DNA of 64,000 bases from Mugil cephalus (GCF_022458985.1 NC_061781.1:22362001-22426000); one strand, 5' to 3'; positions 25,293-40,055 are shown, numbered from the stretch's first letter. Made by a program: numbers and translations. The notes: generated by a model from the letters alone, not told the origin.

Positions 25293-27646
25293 AGCCCGTG
25301 TTTATACAAAAACTGTGCTATAAATGTCAGAAGGTTTCCAAACATGGCTGCATCTCCCTTCATCTGCACGTCTCACTATATACAAGAAGGAAAAACTATT
25401 CCTGTACAGATGTGTTTGAAGAGCGGAAGAGATCAATTCAGACTTTTGAAACTTGTAATGAGACGTTTTCCGGTTGCATTGTTGCTCCTGCAGGTATGTC
25501 CTAACTGGGCGATTCTGTCCTGGGTCCCGTGTCCACTTTACATGTGTGTGTGCGTGTGTTTGTGTGTGTGAGGGAGGGGGAGTGGGAGTGGGTGAGGGGG
25601 GGCATTTTAGGTTCACATTTTGCGCTAATGAGCGTACTGTAAACTAGAAGCATGTGACAGGGGGCCTCATGCGTTCGCTGTGACCGGCTCACCTTCAGCT
25701 GAATTCCGTTTGCCCTTTTTGGAATTCATCAAGGTTGAAACGCGGTTAACGGAGAGAACAGGCGACTCCATTCAGCCTTCATCAAATAAAAAGGCAAACT
25801 CGGACATAAATCAGATGCAGAATTTTCCCGCTTCGTGTTGTGCAACTTATTCTCGCTGCTCGTCTTATGACTGCGTGTTTGGGCCGCTCTGTTTAGACCG
25901 AAACAAAACTCTGACGACTGAAAGCTGCTTTTCTTCACCTTTCAAGACAAGTAAAATAAATAGCTTGTTTGCTTTGCTGGGATACAACTTATACCACATA
26001 ACCAGAAGTATGCGGACGCAAAAGAGGACCTTCCACCACGTGGTTGAGAATAATTTACTTCCAAAAATGCGGGCTGCGGAAAAAGGCGTTTCAGAAGAGG
26101 TCAGAGGTCAGCCCACTGACAGACAAAATACCTCTTTAAGAACCTGGATTTGTGCAGAGTGATATATTAATGGTGAGAGTTTCTTCTTCAAAGTAGCTGC
26201 TACAAACCTTAATTTTAATGCAGTGTGATGTAAGTTGCACATGTGAGCACTGAAAGAACCATAAACCACAACTTTCTAGCAGAAACAAACATCCAATACA
26301 TCTAATTTAACCTAAAAAAAAAAAAAACTGAAATAAACGTCACAGTCTAATGAGCCATTCACATTAATTTGATGGGATTTTTATACCTAAACATGAAATC
26401 AACTGAACTCTGTGTTTTCCTGTTAGGCAGGCGGAGCTGCTTCGACTTGATAACATAATTGAAACGCTTCTTCCCTCCGCTGCCAGCGTTAAACAGCCCA
26501 GAGGTCGCTGAGTGTATCACAGTTCAATTAAACACAGTAACACCGACAACCGTCCCCACGCGTCCCGCCGGCAGCAGCAGCCTCCTGAAAGCAGCCAAAG
26601 ATCACCGTGTTCTGAGACAAGTCTTTTAATTGGTTCTTTATGCCTATAATGTTAATGCAGCGCGCTCAGGGCACGCCCCGATGATTTAATCAGCGTACGC
26701 GTCCTCGTGCTCTAGTGCAGAACGTACCGCACGTGTCGAATACATCGGAAGACGCGGAGCGATTTAAAATATGCGCACGTAAATAATGTTTCACAGTAAT
26801 CAAAGTCACACACATTTGTCCTTCTGAACGTCCCGTCCAATGTGACGCAGAACACTGCTGCCATCGTCTGAATGTGAAATGAACAGTTTGTCTAAGACAC
26901 ACGATTCTTTATCGTTGTTATTGTTGTTATCATTATTCATGCACTAATACTTATAGCAGATATCTTACTTGCAGAGATTATGAGATTTCTGCTTCTCATT
27001 CTCAACTAAATCTACTTTCCCCGATAGATTCACTTTTGCCTTTTGTGTTTTTAATTTACTTTAGGGTAAACTTTTTTTTTGTATGTGTTAGAATAACCCG
27101 TATGCCAATATATATATAGTATATATCCCAATGGCCCAATTTGAGGCTAACATCCAGAGGATACAGGCGGTGCCATTTTGTGCTTTTGGAGCCAGAGCGT
27201 AATGTCCAGCACCACTTTCCTCTAGGCCTCCGCTATCAAAAGTCACCCCCATGAACTATGTTGGTGATCTTAATTTGCAAATTTAACTCACTGCGAAAAT
27301 ATTCTGGGTGTAACTAAAATCTCAGCCACCAAACAGATTATGATTTGTCAAAGGAGTGTGTGTGTACGGCTTAAAATCTCCAGAAGAGACCGTCCGATTT
27401 AAGGATTTCAGAGGAGAAACCGAGGGCGACTGTGTCATCATCACAAGCCAGAAAACGCACCGCAACCGACGACTGGGGAGGATTCCAACCCTGTGAATCA
27501 ACCAGTAACAATCGTACAATCATACTGAATAAATGAGGTCACGCAATGATAAATGTGATCGTCAGAGCACAGTTGCAGTCACACGCTCGGATCATTTACA
27601 CAAATCCCATCGGAGACAGCAAAAAAACACCTTGTGCTATGATGAT

Positions 27647-27726
<80 letters not shown>
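27647..27726. repeat. (TCTA)20 microsatellite
   Basis: Twenty perfect TCTA units, then one imperfect extension. It is probably highly variable in length between individuals. Confidence 0.97.
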
Positions 27727-27881
27727 ACTATCTAATGGTTCGCCCACAGCCTCTAAAGGAGAAAGAATCCGTTCACTTTGATTCTGTCTTTCATAAAAAG
27801 AAGAAAATGATGAGGACTGCAGTTGTGTGAGTCATCCTGGTGGAGAGAGAAAGCTTTATAGCCACTCCCGGGCTCGCACAG

Positions 27882-27882
<1 letters not shown>

Positions 27883-27918
<36 letters not shown>
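27883..27918. repeat. (CA)18 microsatellite
   Basis: Eighteen uninterrupted CA units. Confidence 0.97.
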
Positions 27919-27924
<6 letters not shown>

Positions 27925-29207
27925 GTACGATCTCAAATTGTACATGCTGTCAGTATAAGCGGGAGTCACACTCAGCCGCTCGTGTCTCTTAGACGTTCTG
28001 GTTGAATTCCTTCTGATAAAATCTGATAATGTTCTGAAATTAAATCTGCGATAGGGGAAAATATGCAGCTTGTATCTGTAGATAAAGATATCTAATCTCC
28101 AGTTAAACTGCATTTGTTCCAAACGTGAATCATCTTAACTTAGCGAGATGCGTCTGTGTCAATTCTAGTGCAAAGTGGGAGGTTTGCAGAAAAAAAAATC
28201 TCTGGAGAAATAAATAAAAATAAACACGATATTACAGAAGGTTATTCTGTGCATTTGTTCAAAACCTACTCCAGTATAAATCTTTATAGAAATCTTTATA
28301 TAAATATTTATCAATAATATATCGGGACTTAAATAAATGTCCAAAGATCTGCATGCGTCTCCTTTATTACTCACTGTTTGAGGTACCAAATAGAGCTAGA
28401 ATAGACTGGCGCTTACTGGCCTTTCTACTTATTTGAGAGTACGCAACCCACTTACTTACTGATAGCAACGCTTTTATACTGTACACACTTCCTTGTTTGC
28501 ACTGATCTTGTGGGCTACCATTCTCTCCTCTCGGCTGCTGTAACGCTGTCATTTAGCAACAAACCTGGCAACACCAGCACATACAAGAAAACACTCACAT
28601 GTGAGTATCTGTAACTTTAAATGAGAAAAAAAAAAGCTTAGTGCACGACGAGTATTTAAAAGACTTGAAACATAGGTTTCAATTAAACATCATTTACATT
28701 ACTGTAAATTTGCATCGCATAAACTATAACAGAAATGTTCAAATTAGGTTGAATTTACTGGCAAATGTGATGTTTTTAGTACAGATTTACAAATAAAGCA
28801 AGGTATCAGTGTCAGTATGATGTGTTGTGTAAGAGTCATTTTGGACTGTCATGAAGTATTATGTATTATGTTCATTTATATTGTGTTTTTATTTTTATTA
28901 ACAGGATGGACTGATACCTTTTGTATGGATTTCCAGACTTCACTTCTTTCATTCTCAGACAGTTTACCAACTCTCATAGTTGTGACGGTACCTGTCATGA
29001 GCTCCCATTATTTAATGACAAGCAGAGACTTGTAGTGGATCGTGTGTTTTGGAGCAGGTGCTGAAAATACGTTTGTCTCGATCCAAAACCTCAGAATTAA
29101 TAAGATCCTGTAAAATTATTGCACATTTGTTGTAGTTTTGACATTTGTACATGTTTTTGATTGCACGCCATATAATTATAAAAGCAATTTAATCAAACTG
29201 ACGGTGG

Positions 29208-29676
29208 TACGCTGATCAGGCATAACATTATGACCACCTTGCTAGCATTGTGTAGGTCTCTGAAACAGTTGCAACTCATCAGAGAATGGACCTGTGGTGC
29301 CTGGTAACAGGATGTTGTTAGTGGGGGGACCTTGGGTCCTACAGGTTGAGGGGAGGGGCCTCTATAGTGGATCATCCCACAGATACTTAATCAGTTTGGG
29401 GTCTAGTGGATTTACAGGCCAGGTCAACACCTTGCTTTTTTTGTGCATGTCTGTGTCAGGCTGCATCCTGCTGGAGATGGCTGCTGCCATTAAGGAGTGC
29501 TATTGCTGTGTGTTGGGTGGGGCCTGGTCTGGTATAGGTGGTTGGTACCTGTCTGAGTTACCTTCACACAAACACCAGGTCCAACAGTTTCCCAGCAGAA
29601 CATTGAATTGTTACAAGCTGGTCAACGTTATTCACTTCTCCTGTCAGTGGTCATAATATTCCGGCTGATCGGCGTA
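29208..29676 (+). mobile_element. Tc1-like MITE, both ends present
   Basis: The left end is TACGCTGATCAGGCATAACA plus TTATGACCACC. The right end is CAGTGGTCATAATATTCC plus GGCTGATCGGCGTA. Together they form inverted termini of about 30 bp flanked by TA, as expected for Tc1/mariner target duplication. The 469-base interior retains scraps of an autonomous element (TGTGTAGGTCTCTGA, GGCCAGGTCAACACCTTG, TTTCCCAGCAGAACATTG) but no transposase frame. It is the best reference copy of the family in this window. Confidence 0.8.
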
Positions 29677-31454
29677 TGTTGAATATCTCGAGCCTGTAAA
29701 ACCAGTAACACTCTGGACTTGTGGCTGCCTCACATCAAACGTCATGAAACGATATTAACAGCAGCGCTAAAGGAGAGAGGCGCAGTCGTCTTGAGAGGCG
29801 CACGTCCCGACCCGGCACCAAATCCATTTTCATTACAGCACGAGCACATCGCAGCGTGGCTAATGGCTTTTGAGATACTTCGGAGCTGGTTCGTATTTAG
29901 CCGGTGGAGCCTTCCAGTGCTGTCAAACCGTACAGCTGACAAAGCTCCCACCTACGTGAGTGAGTGAGTGAGTCACCGCCACATAAAGGTTCAGAGAAGG
30001 CAGCAGTTTTTTCCACAGAAGGGCTCCTGACCTCAAAGTCTTCCATTAGCTGTGTTCACGTATCAGCTCATGTCAGTTATGTAAAAATATACCATATACA
30101 CTAAAAATAAAAATGTGAATATGTTTCCCATTATATAGATTTATTGTAAATATATACTCATCAGTCATACCTGTACAAAGTCAGCTGGCCCCATGCAAAA
30201 CATTTGTATCAAAACTTTATTCAGTAGAACCAGTTCTGGAGTAACATCGACCATGCTTAAGTAGGTTTCTATTTTAACTCAGGCTAGAACACAGATCATA
30301 TTCCACGTACCCAGGTCTCTCCCCCTTTTTTTTCATGCAGTTTTACAACAAGCTGCACACTCGTCGTCATTGCAAGATATTTCCAACATCATGCTCAACC
30401 ATTAGCGGAAGAATAAAGGAGCGCGGGAGTCTAGATTTCACACGACGGCCACTCGATGCTCACATCGCTAGGAGGAAGGAGTGCTAGGTTTGTGATCATG
30501 ACAGCAGGCAGGACTTCAGCGACATGATTTGATTCTCGTGTGTGATCAGTGATATTTGCTTAAAGGATGCTCTCTTGTGGATTTTTAGCTTCTGCTGATA
30601 CATTTTAAAGAACACAGTAGAGACCAGGGCTTGGAAAGCGTTAAATGTTCAGTTCGATTTCCAAAATTAAAACCTCCGCTCGACAGTCGAGAGCAGGAAT
30701 CTTTGTTTGCGGGAATCTTAACATTAAAAACAATGTTTAAAAGATTTTGAAAGTCTCGTTTTTCCTAGATACTTCAGCCACTCTGGGTAATTAACAGACC
30801 TCAATATTTGCCGGAACAAGAGCCTTCTAAGAAAATAACAGCACCACAACTAAAATTTCCTTCACTTAAAATGTACTGGGGTTGGAATTGGTATCTCAAA
30901 AGCTGCTCAGATACGATTCCTTCTGCATGGCTACATACAACCAGAGTTGTAAGAAAGCTTTCTGGACTTAAGCTCAAAATGTCACAAAGCAACGAAAAAA
31001 ACAAACAAAAAAACACTGTTGTCTTCAACAAAAGCGCTTCACCTACTAGAATACTTCAGCTCACACACGTCTACGTAAGTAAACCATGACCATCAAATGT
31101 ATGTAGTAAAGTAAAGAGATTTTACTCTGTATCTTAAAATAAAAAAGTTTAAACATCCAACAGTATTAATATTTGGGCTACAATGCTTTTTTGCTTCTGT
31201 AATATATCAAAGTTTATGTCATCTGATGCTACGTGTTGTGCTATGTTCCTGTTTTTTTATTTTGCTTTTTTTTGTTGTTTTTTTTTTTTTTTTGCTTGAA
31301 GTGTCCCTTAACGTTTGCCTTAATTAGTTTTTAACATCCTGTTTAAACGACACAGACTTTTTTAAATTAATGATAGATGGGATGATGATGAGTGGGAGCT
31401 TAATAAAGCAGACGTGAGAGTGTGCATGTTGTGATATAGATGGTTCTTATAGAG

Positions 31455-32090
31455 CCCTTCATGGCCTACGTCACCGTGACGTCACAAAGTTAGCTGGAGG
31501 CAAAAACAAAAACTTTCCACTGGGACAACGTTATGTGAGTGCGACAATGATCACAACTCTGTTTGCAGCGCACATTTGATATCAGGTAAGATTAATATCT
31601 AATATTATCAGCGTTATGGGTTAGACTAAATTGTGTCTGAAATAACGTTAAGTTACTTGGAGGATTCCTGACAAATACTAATGCTAATGCTAACCACGAG
31701 CTAACGCAATGTTAGCTGTTTGCTACAGGGGTGTCCAAGCAGAAGCTGCATTTGCCAGTTACCCTCCACAGTGGTTCCACTTATTTCTTGTAATATTTTT
31801 GTTGTTGAGGCTTCACTTGATAAAGACAGACCAGACTTCGTCCCCTCTGTGTCCTCCTTTGGACAAATCGTCCATCCAGTGAGTGAGAGTGTAGGGGTCA
31901 GTGAATACAGACCCATCAGTCAGAGACAACTTTTTAAAATAACACTCATATAATCTATATTGTGATTTCCTCGTCTATTTTTGTCAAAACAGTCCGTTGA
32001 AATACGTTAACCATCATTTACAAGCTACAGTGTTTGAGCTCTTTTGCCTCCAGCTAAGCCCCGCCCCTCAAAAAATATCACACTGTTTAT
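31455..32090 (-). repeat. Unclassified dispersed repeat, copy B (inverted)
   Basis: It is the reverse-complement partner of 13300-14060. Read on the minus strand it gives TGAGGGGCGGGGCTTAGCTG, the SLTDG-type peptide stretch, ATCAAGTGAAGCCTC, GGAACCACTGTGGAGGGTAA and, at its far end, TGACGTCA. A minus-strand frame (31701-31916) translates part of it, but in a different frame from copy A, so neither copy looks like an intact coding exon. Confidence 0.65.
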
Positions 32091-32335
32091 ATACAGTGAA
32101 GGGGCCTATTTGGATGGATACATAACAAAAAAAAATCATGTAAAAACACCTTAACATCAAACTATGAAGAAAATGGAGCAGCACAACTGTGACTGGGAAA
32201 CTTTTAAAAAGATAAACATAATCGACATCAAAACCACTGAGAAAGCGAACGAGACGGACGTCACAATGAACAGCAAACACACAGCCACCGACAGAAAAAC
32301 CAAGCATGCAAATGTGAAATGGAAAAAAAAAAAGA

Positions 32336-32341
32336 TTTATT
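32336..32341 (-). terminator. hacd2: Probable hacd2 polyadenylation signal
   Basis: AATAAA on the minus strand, the first such hexamer found downstream of the hacd2 stop codon. On the transcript strand it is followed by a T-rich run (A-rich on the plus strand at 32321-32333). It implies a 3' UTR of about 0.55 kb. Inferred from motif only. Confidence 0.4.
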
Positions 32342-32877
32342 GAATTAAATGAGGAATGTAATCAGACCTTGGAATAAAGTAAAATCGAAGAACACAAAAA
32401 CTGGAAAACAAACACAAACCTTTCAGTGCTAGATTTCACATTACTCTCTCTACATCACAGCTTCTTAAAAGAGACCGAGGGATGAGTCACAGGGAGGCGA
32501 GAAATGTATTCTATCCTTTTTCTGTAGTGTCATTTAAAAGGAGGTTTTCAACTCTAGTGGTGCTCTGCTGGCAGCTCAACCGTACCCAAGTCAAAATACA
32601 GTTTCTTTAAAGCTGTGAGCTCTCAAACTAAACAAAAAAAATACCTGTTGTTCGTCCATAAATAAATAACAACAAAAACACCAGTTCATTTGTGGTTTTT
32701 GGAATCGTCTAAACACAACGGCTGTAAAAACAAAAAAAACATCTTATACTGTATTGTCAGGGCAGTTCTGGCACTTTTAGAACTGGTCTGGTTTTGCGTT
32801 TTGTGATTTTTGTTCCTCGTTCGGTGGATGTTTTGGTTTCCTCTTGTTCGTCTGGATCTTTGTGAACGCCGCTGGAC

Positions 32878-32960
32878 TCACTCCACTTTGCTGTAGTCCT
32901 CTATGTGGCCCAGCACCTTCTTCCTCTGTCGTATCATGTGGAAGTAGAGCTGGGGAAAGA
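32878..32960 (-). CDS. hacd2: hacd2 coding exon 7 and stop
   Basis: Encodes [18 protein letters not shown] and the short cytosolic tail ending in DYSKVE, followed by TGA (32878-32880). The acceptor is CCCTCCAG. Confidence 0.93.
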
Positions 32961-33698
32961 CTGGAGGGAGGTCCGTAAAAATAATCAGTACAAAAGTTCC
33001 ACATCGTACCCATACATTAGTCACTTAATTGTAATATAATAAAATGTGTGTCTAATAAATAATAGGGTTTGGGTTTGTTTTTATTCACCAAACAAAACAT
33101 ATGATGACTTTTAAGTATAATGAATCAGTTCCAGATAAAGCTCTCTCTCTATTTCTCTCTGTGTGTATCCACATTTTTAAATCTGTGGTGATATTCATGT
33201 GCAGGGTATTATGTTCAATAATTGTTTGGCTACAGCACCAAAAGCCACAGAGTTTTGAAGCTATAGTTGTCTCTTGTGGGCGACTAAAATAAGAGTCACA
33301 ATATTTGCCAAAGGTGCATCTGTAAGAGTTTATATAAAAAAAAAAAAAAAGTTTCAACAAAATCCCAGATGTACCAACGCAGAATAAACATCGTAGTTAG
33401 CAAATGAAAAACTGCGTCTTTTTGTGATTAAAGCTCCAACTCCAGTGACGGGCAACGATCTCCTCTGATCCGTCACTAAATCAAAGCAAAGATGGCCGAC
33501 TGCGCCGACTGCGGCGTCGCTTTTGTCTGCACCAAAAAGTTTTGTGCAGCTTTGGTGCAAACCGCTAAAGGCTGCATTCGACTAGCACATTTGTTCTCTG
33601 CCTGTATGAAAGGAAATATTCCTGCCATGAGTGGTCTGACTACGAGCCACAGCGCGGGACACTAGAGAAGCTCAGAGTCCTGAGGCTAAAACAAAAAA

Positions 33699-33768
<70 letters not shown>

Positions 33769-36700
33769 GATAGATAGATAGATATATATATATATAGCAT
33801 AGCATAGCATATAAAAGATGTTACTGGAAGCAGAACAAGGAAAAAGACTGAAAGGTATGTTCCTGATCTTTTTGTTTCCTCTGTAAATGTAATTTGCCTG
33901 CATTTATATAATATAATAATCAGTGACGCCAAACCTTTCTTTCAGTAAGAAATAATCAAATGCGTTACTATTTCCAAACCAGTCATCAGATTAAAGTTAC
34001 TTAACCAAGTCGCTGTGTGTTACTATTTTTCCCATTTTCCTGAGTGTCACGATATATTTTTGAGTGACGTTCTCAGCATGAGGACAACGCACGTGTAAAA
34101 CGACACACACGTAAGCAACAATGGAGGGAGGGAGGAGAGATAATGTGCATTTTTGAAATTCATTTTGAGTTTGTGTCCGCTAAAGACAAAAGTATTAAGT
34201 TTCACTCTGTAAACTCTGTGCAGCAAACAAAGTCCTATATAGCTACAACATCGAATGAAGGAGGTTCCCCCACCACCCAAACAGTAAAAACTGGACATGG
34301 GTGCAAACTTACGGGGAATGTAAGAGATCATGACGAGGATGAGGAAGCTGTAGTAGTCGAAGGAGAAGTTGTACTTGTTGGGGAGGGTGACGGAGTACAG
34401 GCCCGTCTTCTGCACGGTCGGTAGCGCTGCATAGATAGTCAGCAGTTCCCCGGTCACTCCCATGGGGTACAGCACGAAGAAAAAGGTGTACCTGCAGCAC
34501 GGAGAAGGCGGGAGAAAAGAAATGATAGCGGCTTATATATTCATCGTTTCTGCAACAGAAGGTGGAAGAGCAGGCGCCGCCACCGTTTTCCTAACAGACA
34601 CCAAACCACTGAGGGAAATGATACAGGGCCGGATTTTTACAATGCAACTCAGTAGAAAATGTGACGGAAACTTAATTAAATCTGGGAATCCATCGACTAC
34701 TGTCTGTTGACTTACGGCCAGTGTTTAAGGGCTTCTAGTGTAGAAAGAAACTTGTATATCCAGGCCCAGTGCCTTGATGTTTTGGTACTCGGTCAGTGTA
34801 ACCAGGAATTGAACCGTTAATTGCCTCCCTACCTCTAGCATTTTACAACTGATGCTGTTTAGTTTCTCAGTGTGTGTGTGTGTGTAAAAACAGGGAAAGA
34901 TCCATCGTTACAATTATAACCGCTTCGTTTATGGTATTTGTTTGCTTGCTTGCCAACCGTGTATGACGCGGCCCTTCCGCCTGTTTTACTCTCCATGTGA
35001 ACTGTTTGCCTACAACCTGCAACCAAACTCAGCTCAAAGGTGTTTGGTCAACACAACGCAAACAAGCCTGGCCACCGACATGCCTTTCCTCCTTCCTCCT
35101 TCCGTACGGGCTTTGTGTATTAATACGCAGGTATCTGCTCATAAAGATCACTTCATTTGTATTTATAGGTTCACAGGAACAGAAATATAAGAAGAGAAGA
35201 GGGAAGGATGATCATTTTGAGGAGTATAAGATGTAATTGAAGGAAATGGATGCCAGGCTGAACAGAGCAAACAAAAATGAAATAAATAAATATTATGACG
35301 TAAATACGGGTTCATATTTTGTGCTGCGATAAGAAAAAAAAGAAAAAAAAATCAAAAGCGTAAATAAGAAAGATAGAAGACCGCCTGTGCACACTTCTTA
35401 AATTTTTAATCACTGAACCGTTGAGGGATCAGACCGCGTGAGGAGGACGAGTCGAAAGCGCACGAGTACGAGCCAAACTCCTTTTCTTCCACCGGAGAGA
35501 GAGAATAAACATCAAAGTGAGGAAATGAAAACTTCTGCCTCTCCTCCGCTAACTAACGCTCCAAACCCAGCAGCTGCCTCGTCTTCCTCTGATCCGTCTC
35601 TCAATTTCACACAGATGCCCGACCAATTCTTTCCGTCTCTCAGGGTGCAACTCAAACTGTAAGTCAGATACCAATATAGCAGCGGTCTCATTTGCTACCT
35701 AGCAACAGAGACTGCCGGGAGGGAGACGCTTAACAACTGTTCCCTTGGTTGTGGATGCAGAAAAATCCCATTAGGCAGAAGGAGGGATGTAGATTTATTT
35801 ATTTTTGCAGGTCTGATGACTTCTTTGAAATAACTAATCAGCGTTTGAAGTGATGCCTTCTCAGAATTATTTCCAGTATTTTCCAGGTAACAGCCATAAA
35901 GGTCTCCCTGATACGTTTCCACAGCTGTGGTGTGCAGAAAAGGAGCAGCATCTATTGTAGTATTTTTGTAATTAACTGATGAAAACTGTATCTTTACAGT
36001 TGAAAAAAAAGATAATATGTGAACATTTGTGAAGAGAATAACATTTTATTTAATATTTAAACTGAAATTGTTTAGTTTTGTGCCAGAGAAACAGTGAAAG
36101 TTGAATCGCATCATTTTAAAACCTATTTCTGAATCAACTAACCAACCATTTCTGAAGCACTGAGCGCATATTTTCACTAAATAAGTAACTCACTAGTCAC
36201 CTATATGTTCACTTTGACAATATATGGCAATATATATACAATATATACAATATATATGATATATGAAGCTGAAACAATTACTTAGATCCACACTGACTAT
36301 TCATTTTAATATTGGTTAATTGTTTTAATTCTATTGTAACTGGAAAAAAAAAATCTAAAACACCTTCTCAAACATGAGAATTTACTGTTTTATTGTGAGT
36401 AATTAATGATTCCTTCCCCTAAGCGACCAGCACTTTTAGTTCCGGGAACCTTTCCAGGAAACACAAGAGCCCCTCAGACTCTTGCGTGTCCACACGAGTC
36501 CACAGAGATTATGTCTGAAGGAGGAAGTCTATTTCTGTGTGCGACTATAATATATACAACAACCATCTTCCCTTTCAGTCCAGTAGGTGGTGATGATGGA
36601 GACTATAAAACTACAATAGCAGCGTATGAGGGGATGACACCTTAACGGCGTTTGGTTTCTCAACAAAAGACACCGACAACGAATTCAAACTGCCAGAAAG

Positions 36701-39700
36701 GTCAGACTTAGAGGAAGCAAACGGATTTTATGCGCTACTGAAGGACTGAGATAAACCCCATTCATAGTACTCCTCAAAATTCCTGCTCCTTTTTAAAAGT
36801 GCTACCTGCCGAAGAGGGACTCTAGGGGTTATAATAATTTTCCAGGGAGTCCCTGTGGTGGAAACACCTCCTAAACTTCTTTATTCCCTGAGGAACTATT
36901 GTTACTGTTTAGTATTTTTGTGCCTTACTTTACACAGCTGGTGGTTACGGGACTAGATGAAGGATCTTTGTGCTTTACTACATCACTTGCTATGCAGCGT
37001 ATAATGTATTCTGGCAATGACAATTAAAAGATTTATCGATTGTATGCACTGCATTGATAGAATAAAATGAGACCAAGGACCAAGAAACTGATGGAGAGAT
37101 TAAGTACTGTTCCTACTATATGTGTTCTATATTAAACTAGTGCTATTTATAAATATACATTATTATTATCGTTTTCCACATGTGCAACAGTTGGGTGGCT
37201 GTGCAACTGCTGTAAACATACATACTTTTACCTTTAAGCAATGTACTAGGGTCAGTGAATCGCCCAAACATTCAGGCCTCAGTATTTGGCTGATAGGAGC
37301 GAGCTACACTGTTAGCTTCTCTTCTGCTAATATTACAGCATCTGGATTCCACCATTGACTATGGACAAACCCATCATGACATCACCTATTAGATTCTGAA
37401 CCTCGAAAAAAATAATAATTTTTGTACCAGGCTGTTTAATGTTGCTGTAAAGTTGGGCTTTTTAACATGAGGGTCTATGGGGATTTATTCCCTTTGGAGC
37501 CTCTAGTGGCCACTTGGTGAACTGCAGTTTTTTTTGCCCCCGCTTAGATTCCACCTGAGGACTTAACAGGCTCTCGGCCAATTTCGGGAAACCTGACAGA
37601 GTCAGTGTGTAATGTGCTGCCTCGTGATTGGCTCAATAGCAATAGGGGCGGGGCCTACTGTGCACAGGAAGCTTAGATTGACAGGTCTCAACTACTGTAG
37701 CGGTCTGTGTGAAACTGTGCGCTGTTGAGACAGTGTGGACTGAAAGATAAACTCGATTTATCCCTTCGCTAAAATATTTTGGATTCATGTCAATGCGCAT
37801 TTAAACATAATCAAAAATAAATAAATAAACCTTTCAGTCATAAGTTAGTTTTATTGGATGACTGGTGATATTCCTACCGTGCCCATTTGATGAGGTATGG
37901 AAGGTGATTGAGCAGACTGAAGGTGTAGAAGGAGTAGCGGATGATCTCTGTGACGGTCCAGGCTGTGACGAACAGCAGCACACTGTCCTCACTCTGGACC
38001 TGAAACACAAACACACAGAGGATGATGATGCAGGGAGGAGGACAGAGGACGAGACGGGCTTCAGTCATGCTCCGGCTAAACTAAACTCATCTGGTCATGC
38101 TGTTTGTCTCAAGCATTCAGAGAGAGAGAGAGAGAGGTCACACTGCAGGCCGAGCTTCACCATCCTCAGGTATTAGATTAAAACTGATGCAAATATGTTA
38201 AAAAATATTCACATAAAACACGAAGACCTCGAGAATGAATGTCAGCACAGCAACGTACAAACCAGACGCAAAACATCAGAAATATTATTTGTTTACAGAT
38301 TCATTCTTGCGACGCTCTGGCAAGACCGTAGCTATCGTTACTTACACATTTACTGCTCGCAGATCTACAAACAGGGCAAACAGCATCGACTGGTCACTTC
38401 TGAACACGAGTACGCTCATCAGAGACACTGTACAGATCCGTTTATGTGTGAAATGAGCTTAAAGAAGGTCAGTGTACCTCCCTGACGCTGTGTGTGACGG
38501 CCCAGGTGAGGAAGACTCGGGACATGACCTGGAATCCGGTGAGGACCACGGAGGACGGTACGATTCCTGGGACAAGGGCAGAAAGAACGATGTGTCTCAA
38601 ATGAAAAAAATGTACAATAAATCTGAGAATCTGGAACAAAGTCTTTAGACCTCAGAGACCTTTAAGGATTTCAACATTTATTCTGTATTTTTTTTTTATT
38701 ATTTAAGAAAGGAAAAGTGATGCACTCTAGTAGCACAAGCCTCGTTACAGATAACAGCCCCATTGACGGCGCAGATAATCAATGTTTATCTTATCTTATC
38801 TGAATTTGAATTTGAAGATGACACCGATGCATCCTGTGCAATTACTACTACTGCTGCTGGGCCAGTTTAAGGTCAATACATTTTAGATTATAATTAACTT
38901 CTCTGTTAAAAAAATAAATAATAAATAAAATGTATAGGCTAGTATTTGAGTAAATAGTTGTGTATCGTGTAATTAAATTAATCTGAATATATATATATAT
39001 GCTATAATAATAAGTTCCAGAAGATTAAAGCTACGTAATGTAGCTCATATAAATAATTTAACCTCCTGAGAACCTGCGTCCTCATATGGGTACATTAAGT
39101 TTTAGGTTTGTGGAAGCTTATTTTTCTGCTTCATTTAAACTTTCATCCTCGTAACTAGATAAACACGATAAAGGGCATTTCACTCTGCAGCCGATCACGT
39201 GACAAAAGTACAAACATGTGCCAAAAATCTCATCAAATTTGAAAGTTTTTTTATGCTTATTAACTTTTCTACTTTAATATTACACACAAATTCTATCAAT
39301 AGTAACGAGCTATAACTTCACTAAATAGTAAGAACTCGATCGAGGACGTTGGGACTTCATTATTTGCAATTCTGTTTCTTGCACAGCCTTGTTCAGACAT
39401 GAAAAGACATATGACATATATGTAACATATTTTGTGACATATTGGTGACTTTATAATAATATTGAGCGAAATAATCCCCATGTCAATGTATGAGGAGATA
39501 ACTATTTTCCCAAAACCTTCTTCCTGTTCATGGGGTTCAATGGAGAAATTGAAAATTCATACTAAACAAAAGCTCAGATCTCATAAGGTTAAGACCAAAC
39601 CCAGATAAAATCATCCATCTATGACCATCTATGTAGCCTATTTCAGCTGTGCTGACAAGCACCTTAAAAAAAAAAAAAAAAAACATATTGATACATTTTT

Positions 39701-40024
39701 TTATATTCATAATTTTAGGTTTTAGAAAACTGAACAATCTTAGAAACATGAATATATTTCCATATACTAGTTTACATTTTGCCATAATTTTCCAAACGTG
39801 GAAATTTATAAAATCAAATGCCATTCTTTTCCAAACATGCATAGGAACCCTGGTAAATATATTAGATCTGATTCTCACAACTATCATGAGATGATGAAAA
39901 ACATCCACACGAAATAACAGGAGAAATAAAGCTGCAGTGTCGTCTGTTGGCCAGTAGAGAGACACCTAGAGTTCACTCAGTATGTGTGTGTGTATGAGTG
40001 TGTGTGTGTGTGTGTGTGTGTCTG

Positions 40025-40055
<31 letters not shown>

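Larger units (their letters stand above)
24881..32335. other. adcy5-hacd2 intergenic region
   Basis: This is about 7.5 kb between the adcy5 promoter region and the probable hacd2 poly(A) site. It holds two Tc1-like MITEs, (TCTA)n and (CA)n microsatellites and repeat copy B. The 160-codon frame at 25680-26162 has no recognisable domain, and its upstream part is ordinary AT-balanced sequence. No gene is supported. Confidence 0.6.

Noticed and set aside
25680..26162. 160-codon plus-strand frame between adcy5 and hacd2
   Set aside because: No recognisable domain, no splice or promoter context, overlaps a fragment resembling a transposon terminus near 26003, and its composition is mixed.
27647..27726. 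CRISPR-like regular repeat
   Set aside because: Uninterrupted TCTA microsatellite with no spacers; a vertebrate genome is evident.
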